From assembly GCF_015752285.1 (NCBI RefSeq), contig NZ_JADOUY010000005.1:186001-250000 (forward strand): 64,000 nucleotides of DNA, in the 5' to 3' direction. Each line of letters begins with the position of its first letter. The stretch's first letter is position 1. Source of the DNA: Mycetocola_A sp015752285 (GTDB lineage Bacteria > Actinomycetota > Actinomycetes > Actinomycetales > Microbacteriaceae). Below, in pieces: positions 53,739-62,337 of this stretch. A model generated the notes under the pieces. It did not search any database, was not told the origin of the DNA, and saw nothing but the letters and a program-made list of their open reading frames with translations. Made by a program: the position numbers and the translations under genes.

Positions 53739-55228
53739 AACGCCGCTTCGACATCGCCATCGGCCGCGTCACGATGTACCGGCTGGTGACGCTCTGGCTC
53801 ATTCTCCTGGCGATCGTCAGCCTGATCCTCTCTGCGACAGGCATCCTGTTCTTCAGCCCGCTCGAACTGGCCGCCGGCCTCGTCGTCGCTGTCGGGGTCA
53901 GCGTGGGGTCGAACCGGCTCGTCGCACTGCTGTTCGGCGCCACGCCACACACCGAGTCCGGGGTGATCACCGGTCTCCTGCTCTTCTTCATCTTCCGCCC
54001 CAGCATCGAGCCGCTCGATCTGCTTGGCACGGCGGTCGCCGCTCTCGTTGCGACGCTGTCGAAGTATCTCGTGGCCGTTCGCGGCAGGCACATCGTCAAT
54101 CCGGCCGCGTTCGGGGCCGTCGTCGTCGGCATCACCGGGATCGGTGTCTCCTGGTGGTGGATCGGCAGCACCGCTCTCCTCCCCGTCGTCGTCGCGGCTG
54201 CCGTCCTCGTTCTCTACCGAACCAGGCGATTCCTTCTCGCAGGCACTTTCATCGTCGTCGGTGTCGGTTCGATCGTGCCGCGACTGATCGACAACGACAT
54301 GTCACTGGCCGCAGCCATCACCACGTCGTTCACGTCGTACCCGGTGATCTTCTTCGCCGCCTTCATGCTGACCGAACCGCTCACTCTCCCTCCGCGCCGG
54401 TGGCAGCAGGTTATCGAAGCTGCTCTCGTCGGCGTTCTCTTCGCGCTTCCGTATGAGATCGGTCCGATCTTCTCGACGCCGGAACTCGCTCTCGTTGCCG
54501 GGAACCTGCTGGCGTTCGTTGCTGGACAGCGTCGCGGCATCCGTCTGGTGCTCGAATCGCGGACGCGGCTCACTCCGACGGCCGTCGAACTGCGGTTCCG
54601 CCCCGAGAGCGCACTGCGCTTCGCCGCCGGGCAATACCTGGAGTTGACGGTGCCACACCGTGGTGCGGATGCCAGGGGCGATCGACGGATGTTCAGCATC
54701 GCGACGGCCCCTGCAGACCGGACCGTCGCCGTCGCCTACCGCGAGAACGACCCCGGCAGCAGTTTCAAGGCGGCCCTGGCGCGGGTGGAACCCGGTCACA
54801 CCATCCGCGCCACCGGCGTGTGGGGAGATTTCACGCTGCCGAGCGACCCGACGGTCCCCGTGCTGTTCGTGGCCGCAGGGATCGGAATCACACCGTTCGT
54901 AAGCCAGATCGCGGACCTGCACCGACGCGGCCAGGCCAGGGACATCGTGCTCGTGTATGCGGTGTCGGCCCCGGAGGAGATCGCGTATCGCACCGAGCTC
55001 GAACTGCTCGGTGTGCCCGTCTTCCTCACGGCTCCTGAGCCTCCCGACGTTCTGCCCACCGGCTGGGCCTACCTCGGCCCCGGTCGGCTCACCGCCGCCC
55101 GGCTCGCCGGTGCGGTCGGCGATCTGCGCGAACGGGCCGCGCTGATCTCCGGACCTCCTGGCCTCGTCGACGAGCTTCGGCCGGCTCTCGGTCGTCGGGC
55201 GAAGACCGACTACTTCTCCGGGTACTGA
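53735..55228 (+). CDS. NqrB/RnfD-like membrane domain fused to a ferredoxin-NAD(P)+ reductase domain
   Basis: 497 aa. Residues ~15-265 form about nine membrane helices with GRHIVNPAAFGAVVV, the NPAAFG motif of NqrB/RnfD proteins. Residues ~268-497 are an FNR domain: FAD-binding block RRMFSIATAP, NAD(P) pyrophosphate loop FVAAGIGITPFVSQI, and a C-terminus ending DYFSGY. It probably moves electrons from cytosolic NAD(P)H through the membrane to the flavinylated lipoprotein. It overlaps apbE by 4 nt. The final acceptor is unknown. Confidence 0.85.
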   Translation: MKRRFDIAIGRVTMYRLVTLWLILLAIVSLILSATGILFFSPLELAAGLVVAVGVSVGSNRLVALLFGATPHTESGVITGLLLFFIFRPSIEPLDLLGTAVAALVATLSKYLVAVRGRHIVNPAAFGAVVVGITGIGVSWWWIGSTALLPVVVAAAVLVLYRTRRFLLAGTFIVVGVGSIVPRLIDNDMSLAAAITTSFTSYPVIFFAAFMLTEPLTLPPRRWQQVIEAALVGVLFALPYEIGPIFSTPELALVAGNLLAFVAGQRRGIRLVLESRTRLTPTAVELRFRPESALRFAAGQYLELTVPHRGADARGDRRMFSIATAPADRTVAVAYRENDPGSSFKAALARVEPGHTIRATGVWGDFTLPSDPTVPVLFVAAGIGITPFVSQIADLHRRGQARDIVLVYAVSAPEEIAYRTELELLGVPVFLTAPEPPDVLPTGWAYLGPGRLTAARLAGAVGDLRERAALISGPPGLVDELRPALGRRAKTDYFSGY

Positions 55229-55263
55229 GGCTGCCGACAGTCGAGCCCGCCTAGGATGAGGCG

Positions 55264-56535
55264 GTGGGCAGGGGAATCGGTATCTGGGGGGCGTTCGCCG
55301 TCGTTCACGCTTCCCTGGCCTGGATTTGCCTCGGCCTTCCAGGAACCGGTATCGGCGAGCTGGCTGTCGGGCTGCCCCTCGGTGACGTCACGCTCGTCTA
55401 CCGTCCCTGGATCGAGCGGGCGCTCTCCGGCGGACCGGTCGTCGGCGTCACCACCGGCTGGGTGTACCCGGTGGCCGCGATTCTCCCGATGCTCGCGGCG
55501 ATGGGATTCGGCCCGGATGCCTACGGTCCGGTCTGGCTCGCACTCGTCACCCTGTTCAACTCCGCCGCATTCGCCCTGCTGCTCGGCTCCCGCCCGACGC
55601 GCAGGCGGCAGGCGGCGGCCTGGTGGTGGCTGGCGTTCACCGCTCTTCTCGGCCCGATCGCCCTCGCCAGGATCGACTCGATCACCGTGCCGATCGCGAT
55701 CGTCGCTGTGCTGCTCGTTGGGCGGCATCCGTTCGTCGCCGGTGTTGTGCTCGCCGTCGCCACCTGGATGAAGGTGTGGCCCGCTGCCCTGGTCGGCGCG
55801 CTTCTGGTCTCGGCGCGCTCCCGGCTCTCCATCCTGCTGGCGGGCGTGGCCACGAGCGCGGTCATCGCGTCTGTGGTCGTTCTGCTCGGCGGCTGGCGCC
55901 ATCTGTTCGCTTTCGTGACCGAGCAGACCGGTCGCGGATTGCAGATCGAAGCGCCGGTGTCGACGGCGTATCTGTGGATGGTCTCCGCCAGGGTCCCTGG
56001 TACGGCGATCTACTACGACCAGTCGATCCTGACTTTCCAGGTCGCCGGACCGGGAATCGAGGCGGCCATCGCCGTTATGACTCCGCTCCTTGTCGTCGCC
56101 GTCGCGGGAACGGTCTGCGTCGGTCTCCTCGCGGTGCAACGCGGGGCATCCGAACTCCGGCTGTTCCCATCCCTGGCTCTCGCCCTCGTGCTCGTGCTCA
56201 TCGTCGTCAACAAGGTCGGGTCACCGCAGTTCCAGACCTGGCTCATCGCACCGGTGATCGCCGGCATCCTCTGGCGGGGGAGGGCATTCGCCTGGCCGGC
56301 CGGAATCGCGTTGGCATTGGCCGCCCTGACCCAGCTTCTCTACCCGTATCTGTACGGATGGTTGTTGTCTGCTGCGCCAGGCATGGTCGCGGTTCTCACC
56401 CTGAGGAACATCGGGCTGTGTGTGCTGCTCGGCTGGGCGTTGTTCGACGTCTGGCGTGCGGGCAGATCGGCGCGTCAGTCCTCGTCGAGCGCGGCCTCGA
56501 GCCGGTCGACCTTGGCGGTGAGTTCACCGGAGTAG
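55264..56535 (+). CDS. GT87-like polyprenol-phosphate-dependent glycosyltransferase
   Basis: 423 aa starting at a GTG. About ten membrane helices with a DxD-like first loop region (GDVTLVYRPWIERALSGG near residue 40) and the conserved ATWMKVWPAAL segment near 165, typical of DUF2029/GT87 mannosyltransferases acting on the outer face of the membrane. The stop lies 61 bp inside the convergent thiamine-binding gene; the last ~20 residues are low-complexity Ser/Ala. Confidence 0.8.
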   Translation: MGRGIGIWGAFAVVHASLAWICLGLPGTGIGELAVGLPLGDVTLVYRPWIERALSGGPVVGVTTGWVYPVAAILPMLAAMGFGPDAYGPVWLALVTLFNSAAFALLLGSRPTRRRQAAAWWWLAFTALLGPIALARIDSITVPIAIVAVLLVGRHPFVAGVVLAVATWMKVWPAALVGALLVSARSRLSILLAGVATSAVIASVVVLLGGWRHLFAFVTEQTGRGLQIEAPVSTAYLWMVSARVPGTAIYYDQSILTFQVAGPGIEAAIAVMTPLLVVAVAGTVCVGLLAVQRGASELRLFPSLALALVLVLIVVNKVGSPQFQTWLIAPVIAGILWRGRAFAWPAGIALALAALTQLLYPYLYGWLLSAAPGMVAVLTLRNIGLCVLLGWALFDVWRAGRSARQSSSSAASSRSTLAVSSPE

Positions 56536-56780
56536 CCCGGCCGGATGTCTGCCTTGAGTACGAGCGAAACGCGCGAACCGTAACGGCCAACGGCATCCGT
56601 CGCCCGTTTGATCACGTCGAACACGTCGTCCCAGTCCCCCTCGATCGTGGTGAACATGGCATCGGTGTGGTTGGGCAGGCCGGACTCGCGGACGATCCGC
56701 ACGGCGGCAGCGACGGCGTCGTGAACGGAGGCGTCGGCGCGACCGGTACCGGATGGGGCGACGGAGAAAGAGACGAGCAT
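56475..56780 (-). CDS. Thiamine-binding protein, MTH1187/YkoF type (DUF77)
   Basis: 101 aa from the ATG at 56780; the frame runs to 56912 but the first conserved residues are LVSFSVAPSG. Small ferredoxin-like fold with ESGLPNHTDAMFTTIEGDWDDVF, as in the thiamine-binding MTH1187 family. Cytosolic and probably a homotetramer. Its 3' end overlaps the convergent GT87 gene by 61 bp. Confidence 0.85.
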   Translation of the reverse strand: MLVSFSVAPSGTGRADASVHDAVAAAVRIVRESGLPNHTDAMFTTIEGDWDDVFDVIKRATDAVGRYGSRVSLVLKADIRPGYSGELTAKVDRLEAALDED

Positions 56781-56835
56781 GGACTCATCCTGCCACCCGC
56801 AGGCGGTCAGCGTGCGGGAATCGGACCGCGGTGCA

Positions 56836-57483
56836 TCAGTCGAGGATGATGCCGTCGAGAATGGCGCGCTTGCGGAGGGCAACCTTCGTTCCGACGTCGA
56901 AGCCCGACGCACGGTATTTCTCGCGGATGCGCTTGAGGTAACTCTTCGCGGTCTCCTCGGAGATGCCGAGCTCGTATGCGACGCTCTTGACCGGTTCGCC
57001 CGCCGCGTACAACGCCATCACCCGGCGCTCCTGCGCGCTGAGCTTCGGCGACCCGGTGGTTGTCGCGTTGAGAGCGATGTCGAGTTCGTGAGAGATGAAG
57101 GACTCCCCGGCGTACGCAGACCGGATGGCTTCGACGATCATGGTCGGGTCTTCGGTCTTCACGAGGTAACCGAGGGCACCGGAGGCGAGGGCCTCACGCA
57201 CGACCGCTGGGTCTGAGTACGTGCTCATCAGCACGGTCTTGACACCGGTGGTCTTGAGGATCGACAGCTTGAGCGACACCGGGATGTTGTCTTTGAGGTC
57301 GAGGTCGAGGAGGACGACGTCGACGGGGAACTCGGAGTGGGTGAGAAGCTCAGGCCAGGTCGGGAGGGCCGCGACCATGGTGATGTCGGTGGCTGCGCCT
57401 CTGATCCATTCGGTCAACGCCCCGAGAAGCATTTTGTGATCGTCGACGATGGCCAATCGAATCGGATTATCCGCGCTGCTCAT
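56836..57483 (-). CDS. LuxR/NarL-type response regulator
   Basis: 215 aa. Receiver domain with acidic pair DD at 14-15 and phosphoacceptor D60 in VVLLDLDL, Ser/Thr switch in VLMSTYSD and Lys in GYLVKTEDP. The LuxR HTH (about 145-210) contains LSAQERRVMALYAAGEPVKS and ISEETAKSYLKRIREKY. It is last in a leftward unit with a membrane protein and a histidine kinase, its presumed partner. Target genes are unknown. Confidence 0.93.
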   Translation of the reverse strand: MSSADNPIRLAIVDDHKMLLGALTEWIRGAATDITMVAALPTWPELLTHSEFPVDVVLLDLDLKDNIPVSLKLSILKTTGVKTVLMSTYSDPAVVREALASGALGYLVKTEDPTMIVEAIRSAYAGESFISHELDIALNATTTGSPKLSAQERRVMALYAAGEPVKSVAYELGISEETAKSYLKRIREKYRASGFDVGTKVALRKRAILDGIILD

Positions 57484-57510
57484 GTAGTTTTCCCCTCTTC
57501 ACGCCCGTGT

Positions 57511-58695
57511 CTATCGATCGATCGGACTGTCGACCGTGCACTCGATGACGACCATGAGCGCCCGTGGCGTCGTGGTATCAACATAGCGCCCTGCGCGGCT
57601 CAAGTGCTGCCACGTGGCCGGTTCGACGTCGACGCGCCGCATCCCGCGCGCCTCGATCTGGATCGGGAACCGCAGTCGGGGCGAGCCGGGACCGCTCGTC
57701 GCTACCGACGGACCGAGGGTGACGATCGCGTTGCGCGCCGTGCGCTGCTCGCCGTACATCATCAGCCAGAGTGCGGAGAGCAGGCCGTCGCGCTGGCGCT
57801 GGTCGAGCAGGGCGGCGAGGGCCTGGTCGTCGCGCAACTCCACCGATACCGACAGAAAATCGGACTCGGCGATGGCGTGGTGCAGCCAGGTGTAGTTGCG
57901 ACCGGCGATGAGATGCCGCCGCAGCACCGTCGAGAGTTCGCCCGCCCGCTCGGCGCGGTCCGGCTCGAGGGGGAGCGGTTCGCGCCCGGAGGCGATGTCG
58001 TCGAAGAGCTGCTCGACCTCGAGGTCGACGCTGGCCAGTTCCTCAGATTCGAGCATGCTCACCCCGAACGCCGGGGCCATGACCGTCGACTGGATGAGCA
58101 CACGGTCGAGGGCCATGAGCACCATGCGCCGGTAGGAACTGACGATGATGCAGGCGATGAGCGGAGGCATGACCGCGAAGCTGGTCAGGAGTACTTCGGT
58201 CCCCGCGTTCAGCGTGTCGACGTCGGGGTTGCTGATGAATGTGACGGCGATGGCGACACCGAGCAGCCCGGCTGCGAGAGCCACGTCCCAGGTCGAATGG
58301 AGTGTCACGACGGCGAGGAGGACGCCACCGACGCCGATCGCCGCCGTCGGATACAGGCCGTCGACACCCGCGCGAGAGACGGCTGCGAGGTCGAGGACGA
58401 CCACGATTCCCAGGCAGAGCAGAAGAAGCGTGAATGGAAGGTCACCGAGCCTGTACCCGTTCGCGCGGACAGTGAGCACGGTGATGATGGATGCGGTGAC
58501 GAGCAGCAGCCACGCGCTCGCGGCGAGCATCGGTTGCGGATATTCGGTCACGTGCAGGCTGTATCGCCACAGCCCGTTGAAGAGCACCACCCCGCCGGCG
58601 ATCGTCAGCGACGCACCGAGCTGGCTGGTGCCCAACGTGGCGCGGGCGGATGCCGTCCGGTCCGGCCGGTCTGACCTGTCGCGTGTGTCGGTCAT
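57511..58695 (-). CDS. Membrane protein of a two-component locus, possibly a degenerate sensor
   Basis: 394 aa, not assigned to a family. About six or seven membrane helices lie between residues 25 and 200. The cytoplasmic part (about 205-394) contains ELSTVLRRHLIAGRNYTWLHHAI, which faintly recalls a kinase dimerisation region, but no N-, G1- or G2-box is visible, so it should not be an active kinase. It overlaps the histidine-kinase gene by 4 nt (ATGA) and precedes the response regulator by 27 bp. Confidence 0.7.
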   Translation of the reverse strand: MTDTRDRSDRPDRTASARATLGTSQLGASLTIAGGVVLFNGLWRYSLHVTEYPQPMLAASAWLLLVTASIITVLTVRANGYRLGDLPFTLLLLCLGIVVVLDLAAVSRAGVDGLYPTAAIGVGGVLLAVVTLHSTWDVALAAGLLGVAIAVTFISNPDVDTLNAGTEVLLTSFAVMPPLIACIIVSSYRRMVLMALDRVLIQSTVMAPAFGVSMLESEELASVDLEVEQLFDDIASGREPLPLEPDRAERAGELSTVLRRHLIAGRNYTWLHHAIAESDFLSVSVELRDDQALAALLDQRQRDGLLSALWLMMYGEQRTARNAIVTLGPSVATSGPGSPRLRFPIQIEARGMRRVDVEPATWQHLSRAGRYVDTTTPRALMVVIECTVDSPIDR

Positions 58696-59888
58696 TTCGG
58701 CATCTCCAGAACGACGGTGGTGCCTGCACTCGGTGCGCTGAACACGCGGACGCTCCCACCCGCGTCACGGACACGAGCAACGACGGAGTCGGCGAACCCG
58801 AGCTTTCCGTGCGGAACGGTGGCCGGATCGAAGCCGCTCCCGGCATCCGTCACCACCCCGCGGACGATCGATCCGTCGTCGCTCAGCGTGACGTGGGCGT
58901 CCGTCACCCCCGAGTGTCTGCGCACGTTCTCCAGGCACTCGGAGAGGGCGAGAATGAACGCCTCGAGTTTGGCTCCTGGCAGCCCGATCTGACCCGAGCC
59001 ATGCCAGTCGATGTCGAGTCCCATCGAGTTGAACCGCCCCCGCAGCGCTTCGAGCGTGCCGCCGAGGGCGAGTTCGGCCGTGTTGGTGAGGGTGTACTCG
59101 CCCGAGGACCGAGGCTGCGGCGTCTCGCCGAGACGCAGTCGTTTGAGCAGGAGACCGTCTGATTCCGCCTGCGAGCGGAGAGCGGCATCCGGAACCCCGA
59201 CGCCGGAGTGCGCCAGCAGTGTGAGGGTGGCGAGGACGGTGTCGTGCAGCAGCCGCGCGTCACGGTGCCGTTGCGCCTCGGTCTCACTCGCGCGCCGCTC
59301 GACGTTGTGGGCGCGGCCGATACTCGAGATGCGGCGCATCACGCGGGGGAAGCTGGACCGGAGCCAGGTTCCGAACAGGATCGAGATCGCCCAGCCGCAG
59401 AGCACGAACACGAGAAGTGCACTGGTTCGCGGGTTGTTGCCGATGGACAGGACCAGGAGGTACGCCACCGTCGCAGCGAAAGCCAGGACGAGGCAGATCA
59501 GCTGACCCCAGGAGGAGACGAGAACGGTTGCCATCGATCCGATGCCCCAGGCGCCGACCGCCGCGATCGCGCTGCCGGTCGCGACGTTCAGCTGCCCGTT
59601 CGCGGGCATGTACACGGCGGCGATGACACAGAGCCCGATCGAGAAAGAGAAGATCATCCAGAGCGGATTCGGGCGGTGGGTCATCAAGAGCTGCGTCGTG
59701 GCGAGGGCGGAGAGCAGGGCCAGGCAGACAAGGGTGTTCGGCAGCGTCATGGCGTCCGGCATCGACACGCAGATGGCGGCGACTGCGGTTCCGGTCAGAC
59801 CGAACAGGCGGGTGGTCCGGTAGAGCAGGCGCGCAAGCTGCCACGAGAACCGGTCCCGTTCCTCCGGGCTCAGCCGTGAGGGGGTCAC
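58692..59888 (-). CDS. Sensor histidine kinase, HisKA_3/NarX-like
   Basis: 398 aa. About six membrane helices (residues 25-190), a dimerisation helix with ARLLHDTVLATLTLLAHSG (phosphoacceptor His near residue 218) and an HATPase domain with ALSECLENVRRHSG, TDAGSGFDPATVPHGKLGFADS. It likely phosphorylates the LuxR-type regulator two genes downstream. The sensed signal is not apparent. First gene of the leftward unit. Confidence 0.92.
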   Translation of the reverse strand: MTPSRLSPEERDRFSWQLARLLYRTTRLFGLTGTAVAAICVSMPDAMTLPNTLVCLALLSALATTQLLMTHRPNPLWMIFSFSIGLCVIAAVYMPANGQLNVATGSAIAAVGAWGIGSMATVLVSSWGQLICLVLAFAATVAYLLVLSIGNNPRTSALLVFVLCGWAISILFGTWLRSSFPRVMRRISSIGRAHNVERRASETEAQRHRDARLLHDTVLATLTLLAHSGVGVPDAALRSQAESDGLLLKRLRLGETPQPRSSGEYTLTNTAELALGGTLEALRGRFNSMGLDIDWHGSGQIGLPGAKLEAFILALSECLENVRRHSGVTDAHVTLSDDGSIVRGVVTDAGSGFDPATVPHGKLGFADSVVARVRDAGGSVRVFSAPSAGTTVVLEMPK

Positions 59889-59962
59889 GATGGCACCCCC
59901 CTGATGGCTCGCGCATCGTTGTCACGGCCGGTCATGTGCAGCAGTCTAGAACGACGACCGGG

Positions 59963-61195
59963 TCAGGAGACGGAAGCGGCCCGCCGGTCGGCGGACTCGA
60001 GAAGCCGGCCCAGATGGGCGCTGACCGCCTCGGACTCGATGAGGAACCCGTCGTGCCCGTAGTCGGAGGTGATGACAGCAGGCACTGATCCGTCGATGTT
60101 CGAACGGATGCCACGGGCGATCGTCTCCTGTCCCTCGAGGGGGAACAACCGGTCGGAGTCGATGCCGAGCACGAGTGTCGTCGCGGTCACGCGGGCGAGC
60201 GCGGCGTCGATTCCGCCCCTGTCGCGTCCGATGTCGTGTGAGTTCATCGCCTCGACGAGGGTGATGTAACTGTTCGCGTCGAACCGCCTGGTGAATTTGT
60301 TGCCGTGGAAGTCGATGTATGACTCGACCGCGAAACGGCCCCCGTCGCCCTGGGGGCTGATCGCTGACTGCCAGGTGCGGCCGAACCGGGTGTTGAGTTC
60401 TGACGGGCTGCGGTAATTGAGCAGGGCCATCCGCCGGGCGAGAGCGAGCCCCCGGTGCGGGCCGTCGCCGTCCTGGGCGTCATAGTACGAGCCGCCGGCG
60501 AACTGGGGATCCATACGGATCGCTTCGATCTGCACCGAATTGAGGGCGATCTGGTCTGCTGTCGTGTGCGGGGGAGCGGCGAGCACGGCAAGCCGGGCGA
60601 CACGCTCAGGAAACGTGACCGCCCACTCGAGAGCGTGCATCCCGCCGACGGAACCGCCGACGACCGCGGCCCAGCAGTCGATCCCGAGGGTGTCGGCGAG
60701 GAGGGCCTGCGCGGTGACCTGGTCCCTGATGGTCGTGTACGGGAACCGGGCGCCCCACTCGACCCCGTCAGGGGCGAACGACGCCGGCCCCGTCGAGCCC
60801 TGGCAGCCGCCGAGCATGTTGGGTGTGACGACGAACCACTCGTCCGTGTCGATGGCGAGACCCGGGCCGACCATCGCACCCCACCAGCCGGCGGTCGCGT
60901 GGCCGTTCCCGGCCTCGCCCCGAACATGACTGTCGCCGGTGAGGGCGTGCGGAATGAGCACGGCATTGTCGCGTTCGGCGTTCAGGGTGCCGTGGGTTTC
61001 ATAGGCCAGGCGCAGGTGAGGCAGGTGGCCGCCGCTCTCGAAGTCGAACGAACCGAGCTCGGCGAAGGTCCGCGATCCTGCCGGATCACCGTCACGCCAG
61101 GCTCCTGTTGCTGGCGGCTTGCCGAGGAGGTGCCGCGCGAGGTCTTCGGTGATGAAGCTCGACGGGACCGTGTCCTCGGGTGTCTGCCAGTCCAT
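59963..61195 (-). CDS. metX: Homoserine O-acetyltransferase
   Basis: 410 aa from the ATG at 61195; the extension to 61291 is rejected. Alpha/beta-hydrolase fold with HALTGDSHVRGEAG, the nucleophile Ser in VVGGSVGGMHALEWAV near residue 170, the Asp in LVLGIDSDRLFPL and the His in SDYGHDGFLIES. It acetylates homoserine with acetyl-CoA for methionine synthesis; the product is used by metY, two genes upstream on the same strand. An oxygenase gene lies between them. Confidence 0.95.
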   Translation of the reverse strand: MDWQTPEDTVPSSFITEDLARHLLGKPPATGAWRDGDPAGSRTFAELGSFDFESGGHLPHLRLAYETHGTLNAERDNAVLIPHALTGDSHVRGEAGNGHATAGWWGAMVGPGLAIDTDEWFVVTPNMLGGCQGSTGPASFAPDGVEWGARFPYTTIRDQVTAQALLADTLGIDCWAAVVGGSVGGMHALEWAVTFPERVARLAVLAAPPHTTADQIALNSVQIEAIRMDPQFAGGSYYDAQDGDGPHRGLALARRMALLNYRSPSELNTRFGRTWQSAISPQGDGGRFAVESYIDFHGNKFTRRFDANSYITLVEAMNSHDIGRDRGGIDAALARVTATTLVLGIDSDRLFPLEGQETIARGIRSNIDGSVPAVITSDYGHDGFLIESEAVSAHLGRLLESADRRAASVS

Positions 61196-61303
61196 GCATC
61201 CATTCTGTCTGCTGACGGTGCCCGTCGTGCCTGTGTTACAGGGAAGCGGGTGGTTCGGCGGTGGATGGGTGCGGGGGCCGCAGGGTGGCATCCGTCGTCC
61301 GGG

Positions 61304-62251
61304 TCAGTTGTCCTTCGGTCGGCGTGCCCGGTCGTCTGCGGGGGAACCCGTGTCAGAACGGTCAGCAGGCAGTCGCTCGATCCGGCGTCTGGCGGCCTGC
61401 TCAGACGTCGAGGATCCACCGAGGATGCCGCGCACCGCGCGCAGCACCAGCCCGGTCGCGGCGACGACAGGGAGAGGGGATCGACGCAGCCCGAGCAACG
61501 CCCGGTACTCCCGTGGAATGGATGCAACAGCCCCGGCAAACATGATCCGGTACGCGGGCATCATGGAACGTCGCAGCGGCGGGTTGCGGATGAAGCGCAC
61601 CGCTTCGGCGACCCGTTCGTCGTATTGCAGGACGCCGGCATTCCGATAGGCGGCGAGCCCGTCGAGGAGATCACGGTGGGAGAGAGGAGGATCCGGCACT
61701 CCGACCAGTCGGCCGGCCTGGGCCCACTCACGCACGTAGGCATCCGGACCGCCAGGAATCGGCGCCTCCCAGAGCAGATGGGAGGCGAGGAACGAGTCGG
61801 TGAAGACGATGTGGACCCAGTGCAGGAGGTCGGGGTCGCCCGCGGCGTAGTCGTGGACGCGGCCGTCATTGTCGGTGTATGTGCCGGTCACGCGCTCATG
61901 GAAACGGCCGACCCGGGCAGACTCGCGTGCGGCGGTCGCCCTGTCGGCGAAGGTCACGGTGATGAGCCATTGGATGGTGCCCGAGAGACGACCGAGCGGA
62001 TCCTCCCGGTACCTCGACCAGTCGTGGACTCCGGCCATCGCCCCGGGGTGCAACGTCTGGAGGAGCAGAGCCCGGATGCCGGCGACCATCGTGGCGAGTC
62101 CACCGTGAACAGCCCATGCGGCCGAGTCCGGGCCGAAGAATCCCTCGTCGGTTCCCTCTTCGATGCGGTCGACCCACTGCGGGCGACCGTCGCTCGACCC
62201 GGACAGGGTGGTGAGCAGGTGCGAACGCCAGCTGTCGGTGAACCTGCTCAT
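61304..62251 (-). CDS. Oxygenase MpaB family protein (DUF2236)
   Basis: 315 aa from the ATG at 62251; the frame stays open far upstream through the metY region, but homology begins at MSRFTDSWRSHLL. The DUF2236 domain has LLLQTLHPGAMAGVHDWSRY near residue 65 and WVHIVFTDSFLASHLLW near 145, with conserved His residues that bind haem b in characterised relatives (latex-clearing protein, MpaB). Substrate unknown. It is inserted between metY and metX. Confidence 0.88.
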   Translation of the reverse strand: MSRFTDSWRSHLLTTLSGSSDGRPQWVDRIEEGTDEGFFGPDSAAWAVHGGLATMVAGIRALLLQTLHPGAMAGVHDWSRYREDPLGRLSGTIQWLITVTFADRATAARESARVGRFHERVTGTYTDNDGRVHDYAAGDPDLLHWVHIVFTDSFLASHLLWEAPIPGGPDAYVREWAQAGRLVGVPDPPLSHRDLLDGLAAYRNAGVLQYDERVAEAVRFIRNPPLRRSMMPAYRIMFAGAVASIPREYRALLGLRRSPLPVVAATGLVLRAVRGILGGSSTSEQAARRRIERLPADRSDTGSPADDRARRPKDN

Positions 62252-62283
62252 TGCCCGAGCGTAACCCGTGACCTGTGAACATT

Positions 62284-62312
62284 CCTGTGGCGGCCACAGG
62301 GGCCGCCACAGG
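62284..62312 (-). terminator. metY terminator hairpin
   Basis: CCTGTGGCGGCC (62284-62295) and GGCCGCCACAGG (62301-62312) form a perfect 12-bp stem with a five-base loop, 25 bp beyond the metY stop. It should uncouple metY from the following DUF2236 gene. Confidence 0.8.
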
Positions 62313-62337
62313 ATGGTGCCGAACGTGTTTCCTGGGG

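Noticed and set aside
57511..58695. Calling the middle gene of the two-component locus a second histidine kinase
   Set aside because: No N-box, G-boxes or convincing phosphoacceptor motif; only a weak helical resemblance, so it is listed as a membrane protein.
60455..62278. Plus-strand ORF of 607 codons opposite metX and DUF2236
   Set aside because: Shadow ORF; both real genes on the other strand have clear family motifs.
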